The position numbers and the translations under genes were made by a program. DNA of 64,000 nucleotides from Labyrinthula sp. Ha (taxonomy: Eukaryota; Sar; Bigyra; Labyrinthulida; Labyrinthulaceae), in contig JAALGZ010000003.1 in assembly GCA_015227615.1 (NCBI GenBank), positions 1,612,001-1,676,000 on the forward strand, written 5' to 3'. Within the stretch, counting starts at the first letter, position 1. Each line of letters opens with the position of its first letter. The notes beneath the pieces are model-generated. The model had not been told where the DNA came from. It saw only the letters and a program-made list of their open reading frames with translations, and did no database searches. Of the stretch, positions 33,901 to 45,179 are shown one piece after another.

Positions 33901-34790
33901 TTCATTGAGTCGTCGGATCCAAAATCAAGAGCATAAGCCTGCAGAAACTCCATGTGGTCCTCATCCTTGGCATCAAACCACTTAACATCACAACCCTCTT
34001 TAACAAAAAGCGAATCTTTTCCGCGCTCCAGTGTTATCTCATTGTTATAGCTTAGCTTAGAAACATACTTTACATCTGTAGACGCTATAACACGAACCAA
34101 CAAATTTTGATTAAACTCTTCTTCTGTTACTGTTCTTAATCCTCTTATCAACGTTTTTTTTGCCCATTCCTTTAAACGGTCAACTCCTTCCAAAATAATT
34201 AACAAAGTTCCAGAACACTCTCTTAACGGATTAATGACAAATTGTTCCAATAAAGTTGAAAAGGAACTTTTAACAATAGAAGAAGAAGAAATATTCGAAA
34301 ATGAAAACTCAAAGTTTGGCAAAGTTCTATATAGTTGATAAGCCAAGGATAGAATAGCTACGTGAGGACCGAAAAAAGGCCCATTTCCCTTAAAAGAAAA
34401 GTAAACTTTTCTGTTTTGAAAATGATGAATCGGATGATGCGTCAACGAAGCTAAAACATACCCTTTTCCCGTATATTGTGCCCCTCTAAAAACTGTAACA
34501 GGTTTAAGATCCTTCGCAAAATAGAACTGGATAACTTTATTTGAACCTAAATGAAGATTTGAAGCCTTTTTTTGCAACCTGGCGCAAAATGGATTCACAC
34601 ATTTATTCCCCGCAGAACCAGTTGCTGAGTTTTGTGCATGTTCTCTACATACACAGTGTGTTTCTGTAAACAGCTTCGTAAGTATCTGTTTTAGTTCTTT
34701 ATTCTTATAACTTTTTGTATCCTTTAAAAACTCAATCACTTCAGCAAGGAATTTTTTATTTGATATTTGAATATCATTGATTACTTGCAT
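30957..34790 (-). CDS. Large NTPase-like and propeller-like protein of unknown function
   Basis: One open frame of 1277 residues from an ATG at 34790. The N-terminal 70 residues carry a Cys/His cluster (HCVCREH and CVNPFC) that could bind zinc. Residues about 98-290 resemble a STAND/NACHT-type NTPase: FRGAQYTGKG at 101-110 is a P-loop-like motif in which G replaces the usual S/T, and TLLIILEGVDRLKEW looks like a Walker B strand. A helical region follows. Residues about 640-1277 are rich in short beta strands with repeats such as HVVVAAQGDIRVFDLESG, which suggests one or two WD40-type propellers, interrupted near residue 990 by an acidic stretch (DETDDEEEELDDLG). A NACHT-WD40 scaffold is the closest general design. 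The weak P-loop suggests poor or no nucleotide hydrolysis. The function is unknown. Confidence 0.85.
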   Translation of the reverse strand: MQVINDIQISNKKFLAEVIEFLKDTKSYKNKELKQILTKLFTETHCVCREHAQNSATGSAGNKCVNPFCARLQKKASNLHLGSNKVIQFYFAKDLKPVTVFRGAQYTGKGYVLASLTHHPIHHFQNRKVYFSFKGNGPFFGPHVAILSLAYQLYRTLPNFEFSFSNISSSSIVKSSFSTLLEQFVINPLRECSGTLLIILEGVDRLKEWAKKTLIRGLRTVTEEEFNQNLLVRVIASTDVKYVSKLSYNNEITLERGKDSLFVKEGCDVKWFDAKDEDHMEFLQAYALDFGSDDSMKRTFMKKSAGNFSNLVFQCLVHNAQAVGGVQAESSSNSAEYMTTSMKDFLTENEKKPILNEVLIALFSLQTSLKRSQYIKISSLITLLLASKRLGLKRKDLKAFFEADINLILGKVDFQFKGIDKKKVVSVRLRGEIVPFVRNLVAAVGTENHLDKKNLRSLILSRLSSMKTELLKDEYRVILQLCDDAETREKLTSMFTSKYSVFRGLLENNKQFDVFQLLDNTLKQYGTSQRETPAFVIREFLRVYRRSSNEPYYPQLLAKLDLDEKDILSTLTASYRARRNLENENEKIRKSWNSLTSSAPNLKHPILFHDKAPLLSNYTGVVSASDKTKIFLISKNEVQMSIPLVCGKEIEFSSLHSFSKLFEANGDDHVLLDFHERANVVVILTNIGLFVRHLSVPGNFVSTPVEGLEKNGSQSRVCRLKRFIVVQSGLSLFFYKFNKKNKNLILSRTFSLSKGNGAIVNLFNVAQDSVALVFENGLCSIAKEEMNRMKFWSYSLREISGADVKLEKILEAKISEESHFVVTDETGCIAIYNIQRPQDGPILSKVLCSAKSKSDLIEADVLHYFGELPSGRSFLASASSYTTEELNLSGAMSVRTAFSVSKRKCEEEVFEGIGSPIMSLASICAEGEGKPTHLVSLSKRGEFCCWALDKMNVVNKVSEIKESPFVVNDVPQEDETDDEEEELDDLGLFVDIVPSEEGGSYEGTQSSTTVSSLGLSGLGKGDFFLGAADSSSESSAGKTSSPSSLARSYVNLSKHSVKRTIVRRHDDDFRFKERIQQVEIGGSHVVVAAQGDIRVFDLESGQLRQVLTTGTGSGSSQSGERVYKVKFSPNSNLLGCVTSSNCVVYRYDPKEDRLREALSQPIDYRQAEEIQITFDKEKSISFSIGVGDDAINVGFLAVEAGLRAVNSSRGSDRDKSQVNQVLPINTNKNFLYEPETFQNPVLPFVVEGELTLSARFSVTNKRAVVSSSQSVYILTLE

Positions 34791-37700
34791 TATTCTTCAA
34801 CTTCCTAAATGTTTGATCTAAGTCGGGAGTTTTCTGTTTTGTCTACAAAAGCAGCGTTTTGGGCATGTAGATAGTGTCTGTTTTGTAGATATTAGGGACG
34901 TGATTCAATTATTCGGAAATTATCGGGAATTATCGGAAGTTTCGGAAAAGAAAAAAACAGTATATTTGATTAAGATATGAGTTTATTACTTATTTTAGGG
35001 GTAAAATATAAATAGAGAAAATTTTGGGCAAATTGTTTTAGTTTGAAACTTAATGTAAAATCAAAAATAACATGTTTAACTAATCAAAGCTGCTTTGTGA
35101 TTGAAATGAGATAACTAGAGATAGTAGCACATTGGAAGATGGATGAAAAGAAAGAATTGGGAAGGTCAAATAATTGAGGTCTAAACAATTTTGTAGACAC
35201 TTTATCTTCTCGGGATGAACTGTCGAACAGTTAGATATTCGAAAGTGAGATGAAGATATTAAGAAGATGGTTAGGCTTATGAATTGATGGGTTTCAGGCT
35301 ATATTCAATGACCAACAAGTTAATCTGAAAATGATTTACTCAACAGAGGTTTCAGGTAGAAATTAATAAAGTTCCAAGTACTTTATTGAAAGTCTGTTAT
35401 TACTTAGGCTAATGTTGAACTAAGTTCAAGTGCTCAAAACGAGTTGGATTTTCATTAAACTATTATTTGCTGTTATCTTTGCTCTTTTGCGACTTGTTTT
35501 TAAGGCTTCTGTTGTCAGTGTGGTTAAGTTTTAATTTCATAAAATGCTTCTTACTATTTTCATTAAGCAATTTGCAACATCTATGATGATTGAAAATAAA
35601 TAATTAATAACCGATGAACATACACAACACATAACAACCGTTATGTTCAGAAAAATTGCCACCTATGCAGAGAAATAAGTGATCACACCTCATTTCCATT
35701 AGTTTGAAAGGATAAGCAGTGCTTCTAAGATTACTATAGAAGAAGATCACGTTCATGAATAATATACTCGCTAACTAGTACTTATGCAAGACCCATCAAC
35801 AACCATAACATAAAGCAAACTTTTAAATTTCATATTAATGACAATATCTCCGAGCAACTCTTTTTTGTAAATACAGCACTTTCTACCCGGATAATTAGCT
35901 CAGCACATAAAATTTTGAGAAGATCACTGCTCGTGTTTAGCTCAATATTCAGGATTCTATTGGAAAATCTTACTACTCGAAGCAGCCCATGATTGAAGTG
36001 AAGTTACTGGAGTGAAATATTGAACTAGAGGCTACATACATATTAAGTTAATTAAAATTTCACCCATTCTAATTATACTATTCTTCGAAGGCGAAACTTT
36101 GTATCGTGCTACTTAGCGTGATTTGCGGAACTTCATTGATTTATTGCTAGTGGGCAGTTACCAACTTACTAACTATAAAACCATTTTCCTTATCCTATTT
36201 TTCAATCAGGCTTCTCTTAAATTGACTTCGTAAATAATTCGTAAGGTTTTTATCATTTTTGCTCATTATCAATATGAGTACGGCTACATGTGGATGACTT
36301 ACAAAATAACATCTCTTGTTCTAAGGAAATACGAGAAATGAAGCTCGAAATACCGTAGCCAATAGACTATTGGTTTAATGATACTTTTAGTTCTATGTTG
36401 TCTTTAATTTCGATGCTGATTGGGCTTCATTTTAGCATGATGGCTTTTTTAACAACTACTAAATTTGTTTTCCAAGCTTTTGCGCTTAAAATTTTGTTAC
36501 TTTGAATTAGTTTCATGTTTATGTTAATCTTAATGATTTGTAATAGTAAGACAACCAGCAGCTTATATTAGATTTAATTAATCCACTAACACAGGAGATA
36601 GGTTTTTATTCAAAATAATTTTGGGTTCTAGTCATAGCTAAGAAGCACCGCATAGTCGCTGATACTTTTTCACTAACTGCTCTGAGTAATTTTCGTCCAC
36701 TGAGAGCAGCAAAGTTAGTTATTTCAGTGTTATTTTCACTTGGTATAAAAAAGAAGAGAATGTATTCTAAGTGCGAAACTAAAATGAGTGTCAACAGAGC
36801 AACAATTATACATTTTATCTCACCAATGTTGCACCTTTAGAGCTCAATTTCCAATTACTTAGAGCAAGAGATTACTATTGCAATATCAAACGGAAAAGAA
36901 TACCTTAACGTTTTGATAGTCTCTATATGGGATAGTGTACAATGCTTTTTAGAATTTTATCTAAGTTGGATATAAAAGGATGAAGAAGATGGGTACGCGG
37001 TTATTCATGAGTAGTTCATTAAGGCCATTAAAGTGTTGCGAGAGAGTTAAGGATGGTTTCTTAGTTAAACCCAAGAACTTTTATGGATAATGGAACCCTT
37101 CTATCATAGGTTGTACTAAATTGAAAATTGATCATTTTGTTTAGGAAGCACAGTTCAATATCTTCGTGTGATACGTTTCATAGCTTGCTGTTGATATTCG
37201 CATTGGTGCAACTTGTCTTCAAGGACTAAATATTTAGGCAGTGTATAATAGGTTTGATGATTTGTTGACTCTACCTTGAAATAAAAATTATTTAGTTCAA
37301 ACTCATACAAGTTTTATTGTAAATAGTCAAAATTCATTTTGCATAAGAAGCTCGATAGTTTAGCCAAATGATATATGAGCGATAAGTCTCAGACTAGCCA
37401 GCTAGTGTTCAAGTATCCTAAAACTTTTCAGGTTGGTTCTATTTGAAACTTATGGAGGGAAAGTAGTGAATGGACGTAGTGACCTAAAAATGAAAGTTAT
37501 AAAACGGGAAATCCTGGGTCAACTAAACTAACAAAGGTGAATTGAAATTTACACAAGTTAAAGCCTTTCTCAAATAATATTAGAAGATTTTCTTACTCAA
37601 AACCCTTAATCTTATGTTAGAAGCTACGTTCACTAGTCACTAGGCAGCTACATAACCTCCAGGATGTGAATAAAACGGGGATGGTACGGCACATTAATGC

Positions 37701-38064
37701 TACACCTTGTTGTCCTCTCCTTGTTGACTGTGGAGTACCATATCTTGTCGAGCAAAGGTTCCAAAGCAACATCAACTCCCTCATTCTGTCAAGGTCACAG
37801 GAAAAACCTTTGAATATTTCAAATTAAGAAATTCTAGTCCTAATAGATCTTAAAAATGCATTGTAAACTTTGCTGGTGTAACAAAGTTTTCCTTTCCGCA
37901 GAGAATATTTACTTTTTCTTGGCAGAAAGGGCTCCAAAACTATTTTGTTCCTTCCAAGTGTAAAGAGAAACCGAATCTACAAATCTGTCTGTAATGGCCA
38001 TACGGGTTCCTCAATTCTATTTATCCGTTGGAATTGTAATAACGCCGAACAAACCAAGAGAATA
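34791..38064. other. 3.3-kb AT-rich region without recognised genes
   Basis: No coding region or RNA gene was recognised. The peroxiredoxin frame is open upstream to about 37945 but has no ATG before 38065. Confidence 0.4.
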
Positions 38065-38766
38065 ATGAAAGGTGTGCTTGATAACGGAGTTTTAGTGCCT
38101 AACTTTACCGCAGAGACTCAACTAGGCGAGTTAAGATTTCATGACTACATATCAGACTCCTGGTGTCTCTTTTTTGCTCATCCCTCTGACTTCACCCCAG
38201 TTTGTACAACTGAGTTTGGAAAGGTTTCAAGTTTAGAGAAAGAATTTCAAGCAAGGAATTGCAAGATTGTTGGCATAAGTGTTGATTCTGTTGAAAGTCA
38301 TAAAAAATGGATCGAAGATATAAATGAAACTCAGGAAACTGAAGTCAGATTTCCAATCGTAGCGGATGAAACCGGTGAAGTATGTAATTTATTTAAAATG
38401 TCCACCGTTGTCAAACCAACACCTAACTTATTTAATCAAAACGAAGAAGTAAAACAAATCGAAGAAGCTGAAGTGCAATATAGTATTACAAAGCGAACGC
38501 TCTATTTAATAGACCCCAGTAAAAGAGTGGCCCTGTCTATGGTATATCCAAGCGAAGTTGGGAGAAATTTCGATGAGATTATCCGAGTGTTGGATGCTTT
38601 AACTGTAACAATACATCATCCAGTTGGAACACCTGCGAACTGGAATTATGGAGAAGATGTGTTGATTCTGCCTGGTTTGGAAAAAGAAAAGATTGATGAG
38701 AAGTTTCCAAAAGGGTTTAAGGAGATAAAGCCATATCTTATGATAACTCCAATGCCAGAGGAATAA
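38065..38766 (+). CDS. 1-Cys peroxiredoxin (Prx6 type)
   Basis: Reduces hydrogen peroxide and lipid or alkyl hydroperoxides through one peroxidatic cysteine. The 233-residue protein starts MKGVLDNGVLVPNF. HPSDFTPVCTTE (residues 39-50) places the peroxidatic Cys at 47, the same number as in human PRDX6. The C-terminal region typical of the 1-Cys group is present (PSEVGRNFDEIIRVLDAL; HPVGTPANWNYGEDVLILPG; FPKGFKEI). The ATG at 38065 is chosen because it gives the usual family length; the open frame above it has no ATG, so there is no visible targeting peptide and the protein is probably cytosolic. Its stop codon is 5 bp from that of the convergent L13 gene. No intron is seen. Confidence 0.95.
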   Translation: MKGVLDNGVLVPNFTAETQLGELRFHDYISDSWCLFFAHPSDFTPVCTTEFGKVSSLEKEFQARNCKIVGISVDSVESHKKWIEDINETQETEVRFPIVADETGEVCNLFKMSTVVKPTPNLFNQNEEVKQIEEAEVQYSITKRTLYLIDPSKRVALSMVYPSEVGRNFDEIIRVLDALTVTIHHPVGTPANWNYGEDVLILPGLEKEKIDEKFPKGFKEIKPYLMITPMPEE

Positions 38767-38771
38767 GGAAT

Positions 38772-39236
38772 TTATTTTAGTATTTTTCGTATATCCAGGA
38801 TTTTTTCTGGTGCTGAAACAATATCAAAAACTTTATCTTGAAATGTATGTTCCGAATCGGGAAAGATGTGAAGCTTTTTCATTCGTAATTTTTGAAGTCT
38901 GTTTTTTGGCAGCATTCCTTTAACACTCTTCTTAAGAATAAGTTCAGGTTGGTTCTTTACTTCTGATAGCTCTTTGGGCGTTATTGTTTTGACTCCTCCT
39001 GGATATCCTGTATGCCAGCGATAAACCTTTTGTTCATATTTCTTACCAGTAAAAGCAACTTTTCTTGCATTAACCACAACCACGTGATCAGCAGCTTCCA
39101 TATGTGGGGAATATGTTGGTTTATTTTTCCCAGTTAGTATCTTAGATATATGAGTAGAAAGTTTTCCAACGCGGACGCCTTCTGCGTCAATTAAATGCCA
39201 TTTAGTCTTTACGTGTCGAACAACATTTGATGCCAT
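38772..39236 (-). CDS. MRPL13: Mitochondrial ribosomal protein L13 (uL13m)
   Basis: A component of the large mitoribosomal subunit. The 154 residues contain the bacterial-type L13 core: KWHLIDAEGVRVGKLST, DHVVVVNARKVAFTGKKYEQ, the family signature YRWHTGYPGG, and KGMLPKNRLQKLRMKKLHIF. It is closer to mitochondrial and bacterial L13 than to the cytosolic eukaryotic protein. The frame stays open to further ATGs at 39335 and 39350, which would add up to 38 residues (MRFFWMQCVYKLNYG). That extension could be a presequence, but the start at 39236 aligns with known family N-termini. It is convergent with peroxiredoxin, with only 5 bp between the stops. Confidence 0.93.
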   Translation of the reverse strand: MASNVVRHVKTKWHLIDAEGVRVGKLSTHISKILTGKNKPTYSPHMEAADHVVVVNARKVAFTGKKYEQKVYRWHTGYPGGVKTITPKELSEVKNQPELILKKSVKGMLPKNRLQKLRMKKLHIFPDSEHTFQDKVFDIVSAPEKILDIRKILK

Positions 39237-39350
39237 GGTTGCGAGATATACGGTAATGTAATATTGTCTTTCTAACTTGATCAGTTTGTAACTAGATTCC
39301 GAATGGCCATAATTTAGTTTGTAAACACATTGCATCCAAAAGAACCTCAT

Positions 39351-42300
39351 TTCGTTGCTTCAAAGTTATATTTTACTTTAGAACAAGATGATAACTTCTT
39401 TTAAAACTTAATTAACTTTGCATGTGTCTAAATGGTAGCCCTGCTCCAAAACTATTAAGAAGTTTCCGAAAAGATATCTACCAATAATTAATAGTTGGCA
39501 ATAATGTTACATACTACAATGAGTCACATCTTCAAATATATCACTTTATATAATTTTCTGTTTTCGAAGGTAAAGTGAATTTTTTCTCTGTGCTCTTACT
39601 GTGGATTTTGAAACTTTCTTGGGATTGGTTAAAGATAACAAAGAAAGGAAAAGTTCATGATGTAAAATCAATTATTTACCTATAATAAATATAACGTTTA
39701 CTGTCCCTCCTGTCTTTTATAGTGCCATTACAGTACATATAAGGATGAACTTTTATAACTCTCCTACAGACCCTAATTAAAATGCAGTGACTTGTTTTAA
39801 GTTTGAAGTTAATTATTAATAGTCATTATTATTTCCTACAAGGTATACTATTCATAAAAAATATATTCTGTTAATGCTATTAACCTTATGTTTTGAAAAA
39901 TGCTTCTAGAGGTTCCACTTTTGTTCCAACTTATTTTTTAGTCAGTTGTACTAACTCACGCGTGAAACAAATTCATCATTCTATATTAACACGGTTGCAA
40001 TGAGGATAAAAAGTATCTCAAATTACAAGCATTAATACTTATTTAAAAGCTAGTTTAATCATGGATGTTTGGTTTCAGAAAGGAATTGGAAAATCCAAGA
40101 TTGAGAAAATAGGGTTAACCCTGCCATATACGCTTGCAAGTTGCTAGCTTTCGAGCGGTTTTCTGTGATAATTTCCCAAGAGAACACTAATGTATATGAT
40201 GCAGCTTACCTACCTATGGGAGACAGATCAACTGTAATTCCAGGAATTAAATATGATTTTATAGCATTTACATGTAATTTAGGTAAAATTTACTAGGCGG
40301 AGTTTATATTAATTGCGCAGTCGGAATATGCAAACAAACTGTTTTTCTAACTCTAAATTTCAAGCATAGCCTAGCAAATAATATATCGAAGTCACCTTTC
40401 AACAAATTCAGTAGAAAACAGAGTAACATAGATACATTTCTAAAATGTAAAGTCAATTATCAACACCTTAGGAACACAATGTTGAAGTCAGCAAAGCAAT
40501 TGAAACTAATCCGATTACTTTTTCAATGTTTGCTTCATAACATGTCTGCTTCGACTTGATAACTCATGTTATTAGAGAGAGCAAGATATCTACGAGTTCA
40601 AAGCTTTGCGAGTAAGAGAAAACGAGTTTAAACATATGTGGTTAGTTTGTACACTTAAGGAAAACTGGACAAATTATATGGGTTTCCTCAATGCTCTTAG
40701 AAAATGAAATTACAACACGCGATAGGTAAGGCTATCTCTAATCTTGTTTCAAAAATTGTACAGTATCCTTAGGTACAAGAGCTTAATGTAATAAAAAGGC
40801 ATTGGTAGAACGTATATCATGTTTCAGCAACCAAATGTTCCACAACAATGCGTTGTTATATGTTTTGATAATACACTGAGGCATATTGAAAGAGCCCTTT
40901 GTTCTCTTGAGATTTCTTAACTCTTTTCTTTTTTTAACTATACCGCCATCGTATTTTAAAAATAAGGCAATGAGCTTCGAATAAGAAAAAGAATATTTTC
41001 CACAATGAGCTCCACATGTTGACCATGATAAAAAACTTGTGAATCCTTTCTGGCATCATAGCGGTCTTGCAAAAAATATATTATTCCATTGTTATCATTA
41101 ATAAAATTTAATAAAAGCACAAATTTCTCATTTTACAAAGTAGATCGTGCTATGAAGGTAAGCAAGCTCCGGGTAGACGTCATACGGACAGCAATATATA
41201 TATATGTATATATATATATATTCAAGTTCTCCAGAAATTTTCTAGGTTATTAAAACGGAATGCTTCACGAGGGACTTATTTACACCCTAGTTATCAAGTT
41301 TGTTAACTTCATATATGACAGTGGTATTGGAGTACAATGGCACGAGACATCGGCATTCTGTGAATGTTCTCAAGAATTTTTTTATTTTTCTCCAAGAATA
41401 GACATGGACATGATAGGTAAGCTCTGAAATATATCCCAGGTGTAAACCATCTCTCTTGAGAGTCGAGGACAACTTGGGTAACCAGCAATGAAATGGCATA
41501 TGGGTGTATACTTGAGAAAAAATATTAAAAAAGGAATCATAAATAGGAGGTTGTCTTTGTAATGCTTTTAAGATAAGAACATATCTACGTAGTATTTTTA
41601 ATTTCTGATTACATCATTGTCAATGTAACCTTTTAGTGCTACATTGTGTTGGATGAAAAATTAGGCATAATATATACAAACATAAGTATTAAGAGTTCTT
41701 TAATGATAAGAATCTTCTATCACACTTCATGTACTCTGAAACTTATTCTAAGTTAAACAGTTTAAGCCGATGTTACCTTTCTGGTAAGTGCAGTTCCAAA
41801 AATTTGTGCTTAAGAGAGTTTATTCGATACGTTAACATGGTGTTAGGATTAATACTTACTATTCCTTGGTATTAGACATTTTCTTAGGAACTTTCTAATT
41901 TCCAAAGGAAGTAGATTTTCTATAAATTTAATTGGCGATATTTATCACCTGACTTTGGTCTTAGTTGCTTAAATATAATAATTCAATTCTTAGAGACTCC
42001 AGACAATATTCCTTTCAAAACATAGTGCTTCGTCTGAAGAATTACGATGATAAGGGAGCTCGAGAAGATTCTCTCAAAGTAGTAGGATAGTGAAAACATA
42101 TTTTTGGGAGATAATGTTGATAGGATATTTTGTGTCTGGCTTGAGAAATAGAGGTTCTTGCCCCAGACCACAATCTGTACCATTAGATTGGGGACTACTG
42201 GAGTAAACAAAAAACAGTTTGAGAACTTTGGTGAACCGACTTCACTGCCTGTAATAGCTGTATGACCGCACACGTCATGTATTAGATGTTACTCAAGGAC

Positions 42301-43969
42301 TAGAAAGAACGCTGGAAAGGGAAATTAGTCAATAAATTTAAGAAAACAGTCCCAAGATATCTGAAATGAAATAGTGAATAAAAGTCTATGAATGATTATA
42401 CCTGTCAAAACAGACTCCTTTATGCTAGCGTGGTAGCAATTAACACTCTAGTACTTTCGTGGTAATACTTTGACTTATGTTCTGTACGTTTGAGTTCTAC
42501 AAAGCTCTTTACGTCCCCGTCTCCTTAGAATTACTAAAGCAAGAACAAGTTAAATGTAGCCGGTATAGCGTCTTTATTATTTCATACAGAGGGATATGCT
42601 TCTTTAGCCCTATATGTTATTGCCAGCTGAAATGGATTTCATTAGGTGAACTCTTTTCCAATTTGTTCTGTTAGCTTTGGTTAATTGATATATAATATTC
42701 GATTCTTGTGAATTGAAGAAGTTACAGTTCTGGGCTACTCGTAAGTTCTCGGATTGAATCTATATTTAAGAACTTTAGAATGTTATATTGCTCATCATTG
42801 AATGCTATTATCTTTCTTTCGAAGCTCCACAAGAATTTTCATTTTCTTGATGTAGTGTACATGTCAGCTGGTGAAGACAACGCTGCGAGTTTGGCAAGGC
42901 GTGTGTAAAACACCTATCTTTATGAACCTTATAGCTAAGCTACCGAGCTAGGGGAGATCTTTACGCAGACAGTGCTTTGAATGACAGGTGTCAAAGTGTT
43001 GAATAAAGAACTTCTTTTGAATAATATTCGGTTTATGCAAGTAGCTTTTTTTTTGAGTAGTTAGCCTGCTTTGTAGTCGACTCAAAATTATCTTGGTAAT
43101 GAGACAGGCTTTGATTAATAAACTATTTGGTTTGCAAAGAAACCCCTAAACGCAAAATTAGTTTCTTTGTTTTCTTTTTTGTCATTTCGCCATGGGAGCA
43201 TGCATTATCCGTGCCAAACTACTTCAAATTTAAGGTGTCTAAGTGTTGGCTCGAATAAGAATTTCCTTGGTAAGACTAAATGATTTTCAGTTATTTCCGC
43301 GTTAAATCCTGTTCCATAGCCATACTAGGCCTCTGTAGAAGGAAACTTATTCTTATCACGTTAGACTTTTTGCTTGGCCTCGCATTAACAAATGCCAAAA
43401 AGAAGCAATTTCGCAATACTCAGAAACAAGTTACTCCACACCAAAGTTTACGAACTCCTGCCTGTTTATGCTGCTCAAGAATATATATATATATGAATAC
43501 AATATCTGCCTTTTAACAGAGTTATTGTGAAATATTTGTTTTGTGAGATAGCAATACAAAATCTAATGGTAAACCTGTATTGTTTGATTCGTGCACGAAT
43601 AATAGTAGCAAGTTGGGAACATAGGTATAACAAGAAAAATACGATAGGAAGTATTTAAAGAGCTGCAACAGTGAATCTAAATTGTAAAACCTCTTGATAA
43701 AGGTTTTTGTTTTACTCTATCAAACTGTAAGAGATTCTATTTAAAACATATTTTATATATTATTTCTGTATGTTTTTACATATTTTTTTTTGTAACACCA
43801 TTATCTTCTAGTTTAACGGATTAAACCTATGTTCCGCTTTTTCGTTTTTCTGTTATTCATCAGATATATCTTTGTCTTTAATGGACATATCTTCTTAGGT
43901 CATTAGTAAAAAAAACAAAGTAAAAAAAAGGGCCCCAAAAAAATTAAAAAGAGAGATAAACTTCCAATA
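39351..43969. other. 4.6-kb AT-rich region without recognised genes
   Basis: Short chance frames only. No RNA gene was recognised. A TA-rich microsatellite lies at about 41190-41221. Confidence 0.4.
41190..41221. repeat. TA-rich microsatellite
   Basis: About 32 bp of alternating T and A broken by one G. A simple repeat with no visible role. Confidence 0.8.
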
Positions 43970-44992
43970 ATGGATTGCTACGCTTATATCTACTTCGAAA
44001 AAAATAAATTTAATAATCTTCACTTCATAGTAGATATAACGAGAGATGATTTAAGTGCTCGTTTAAAATACAACTACTTTCAAGAAATTCTAAGAGGCTT
44101 CAAAGATCGAGTTCGCACAATAAAACAGGTGCTAGAAAATCCTGAAATATTCGAAGAGCTAAGACCTAAATTTAGTGCTCCTGGACCTGTTAAGGATTAT
44201 AGGTTATTTGTTTCTCAAGAGTCGAAGACTCCAAATGATATTTTTCCTTATTTGGAGAAGTTCATCGAGTTAGCCAAAGAGAAAGGGAGAAATATAAACC
44301 AAATAATTCTTCAATTTGAAGCCACGAAAGAATTTAATATTATCTTCCCTGGATTATTAAATTTTATACGAGGAAATAGACATATTCCTATATTACACAA
44401 TGAAGGAACAGCACCGCAAAAATCCACAGAAGATTATGAGTTTACAAAAAATAAATGGAATCTTGTTTTGACAACTGGAAGTAATGGATTTAATAAAAAT
44501 TTTATTCTAGAACTTGAAAATAATTTATGGAAAAAAGAAACACCTAATGTGCAATATGCTTTCTATAATAATTTAGTAGCTAATTTTATACTAGTGGATA
44601 AACCTAGATGGCCAATTATTCTTCACATGACAGCAGATACGAAATTTTGTTCTTTATTGTTGAATATGGTAAATTCAGGTGGATTTTATGGTTTTAAAAC
44701 AATAGTAGTGTTTAATAAAGGACAGCTTGAACCTTTTCAGTTTTATTGTTTGTATAAGATGGTAAAGGTGAAAGAGAAAAGGAATTTTCATTTTGGTTTT
44801 TATGAAACAGATGGAGTTTGTAAAAATTTTATAAAGTATTTAGAAATAGAAGCGAATGAAAGAAGTACTAATGATTATTTTCCCAATCCAAGAGAAATGT
44901 GGAAAAAAAGGTTTGAAGGTTATAAAAAAAGAGAGAAAGAGGGAACTCAGGAAGAAGATTATTGGTTTAACTATAAATTATACGAATATTAA
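43970..44992 (+). CDS. Orphan protein, 340 residues
   Basis: One uninterrupted frame of 340 residues beginning MDCYAYIYFEKNKFNNLHFI at an ATG. It is rich in N, K, F and Y, and third positions are strongly A or T, more so than in neighbouring genes. No signal peptide, membrane segment or known catalytic motif was recognised. Alternating beta-strand stretches (RWPIILHMTADTKFCSLLLN, GFKTIVVFNKGQLEPFQFY) and helices suggest a folded alpha/beta protein. The C-terminus (WKKRFEGYKKREKEGTQEED) is charged. A homopolymer-rich leader (43905-43969) precedes the ATG. It could be a fast-evolving lineage-specific gene or a transferred gene. The length makes chance unlikely even at this base composition. Confidence 0.7.
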   Translation: MDCYAYIYFEKNKFNNLHFIVDITRDDLSARLKYNYFQEILRGFKDRVRTIKQVLENPEIFEELRPKFSAPGPVKDYRLFVSQESKTPNDIFPYLEKFIELAKEKGRNINQIILQFEATKEFNIIFPGLLNFIRGNRHIPILHNEGTAPQKSTEDYEFTKNKWNLVLTTGSNGFNKNFILELENNLWKKETPNVQYAFYNNLVANFILVDKPRWPIILHMTADTKFCSLLLNMVNSGGFYGFKTIVVFNKGQLEPFQFYCLYKMVKVKEKRNFHFGFYETDGVCKNFIKYLEIEANERSTNDYFPNPREMWKKRFEGYKKREKEGTQEEDYWFNYKLYEY

Positions 44993-45179
44993 GAAACATA
45001 TATATTATAAAATGAAAATAGATATGTTTATTAATTAGGGATTTGGCAGAAAAAGAGATAAAATATGAAATATATATATGTATATTTTTTTGGGGGGGGT
45101 GCAAAATTTTATTTCAGAGAGGAAATTTTTTTTGGGAAGATTGAAAACAAAAAATAATCATAACTTCAATAAATAAGAA

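Noticed and set aside
37945-38064. N-terminal extension of the peroxiredoxin
   Set aside because: The open frame has no ATG before 38065, and the start there gives the standard Cys47 numbering.
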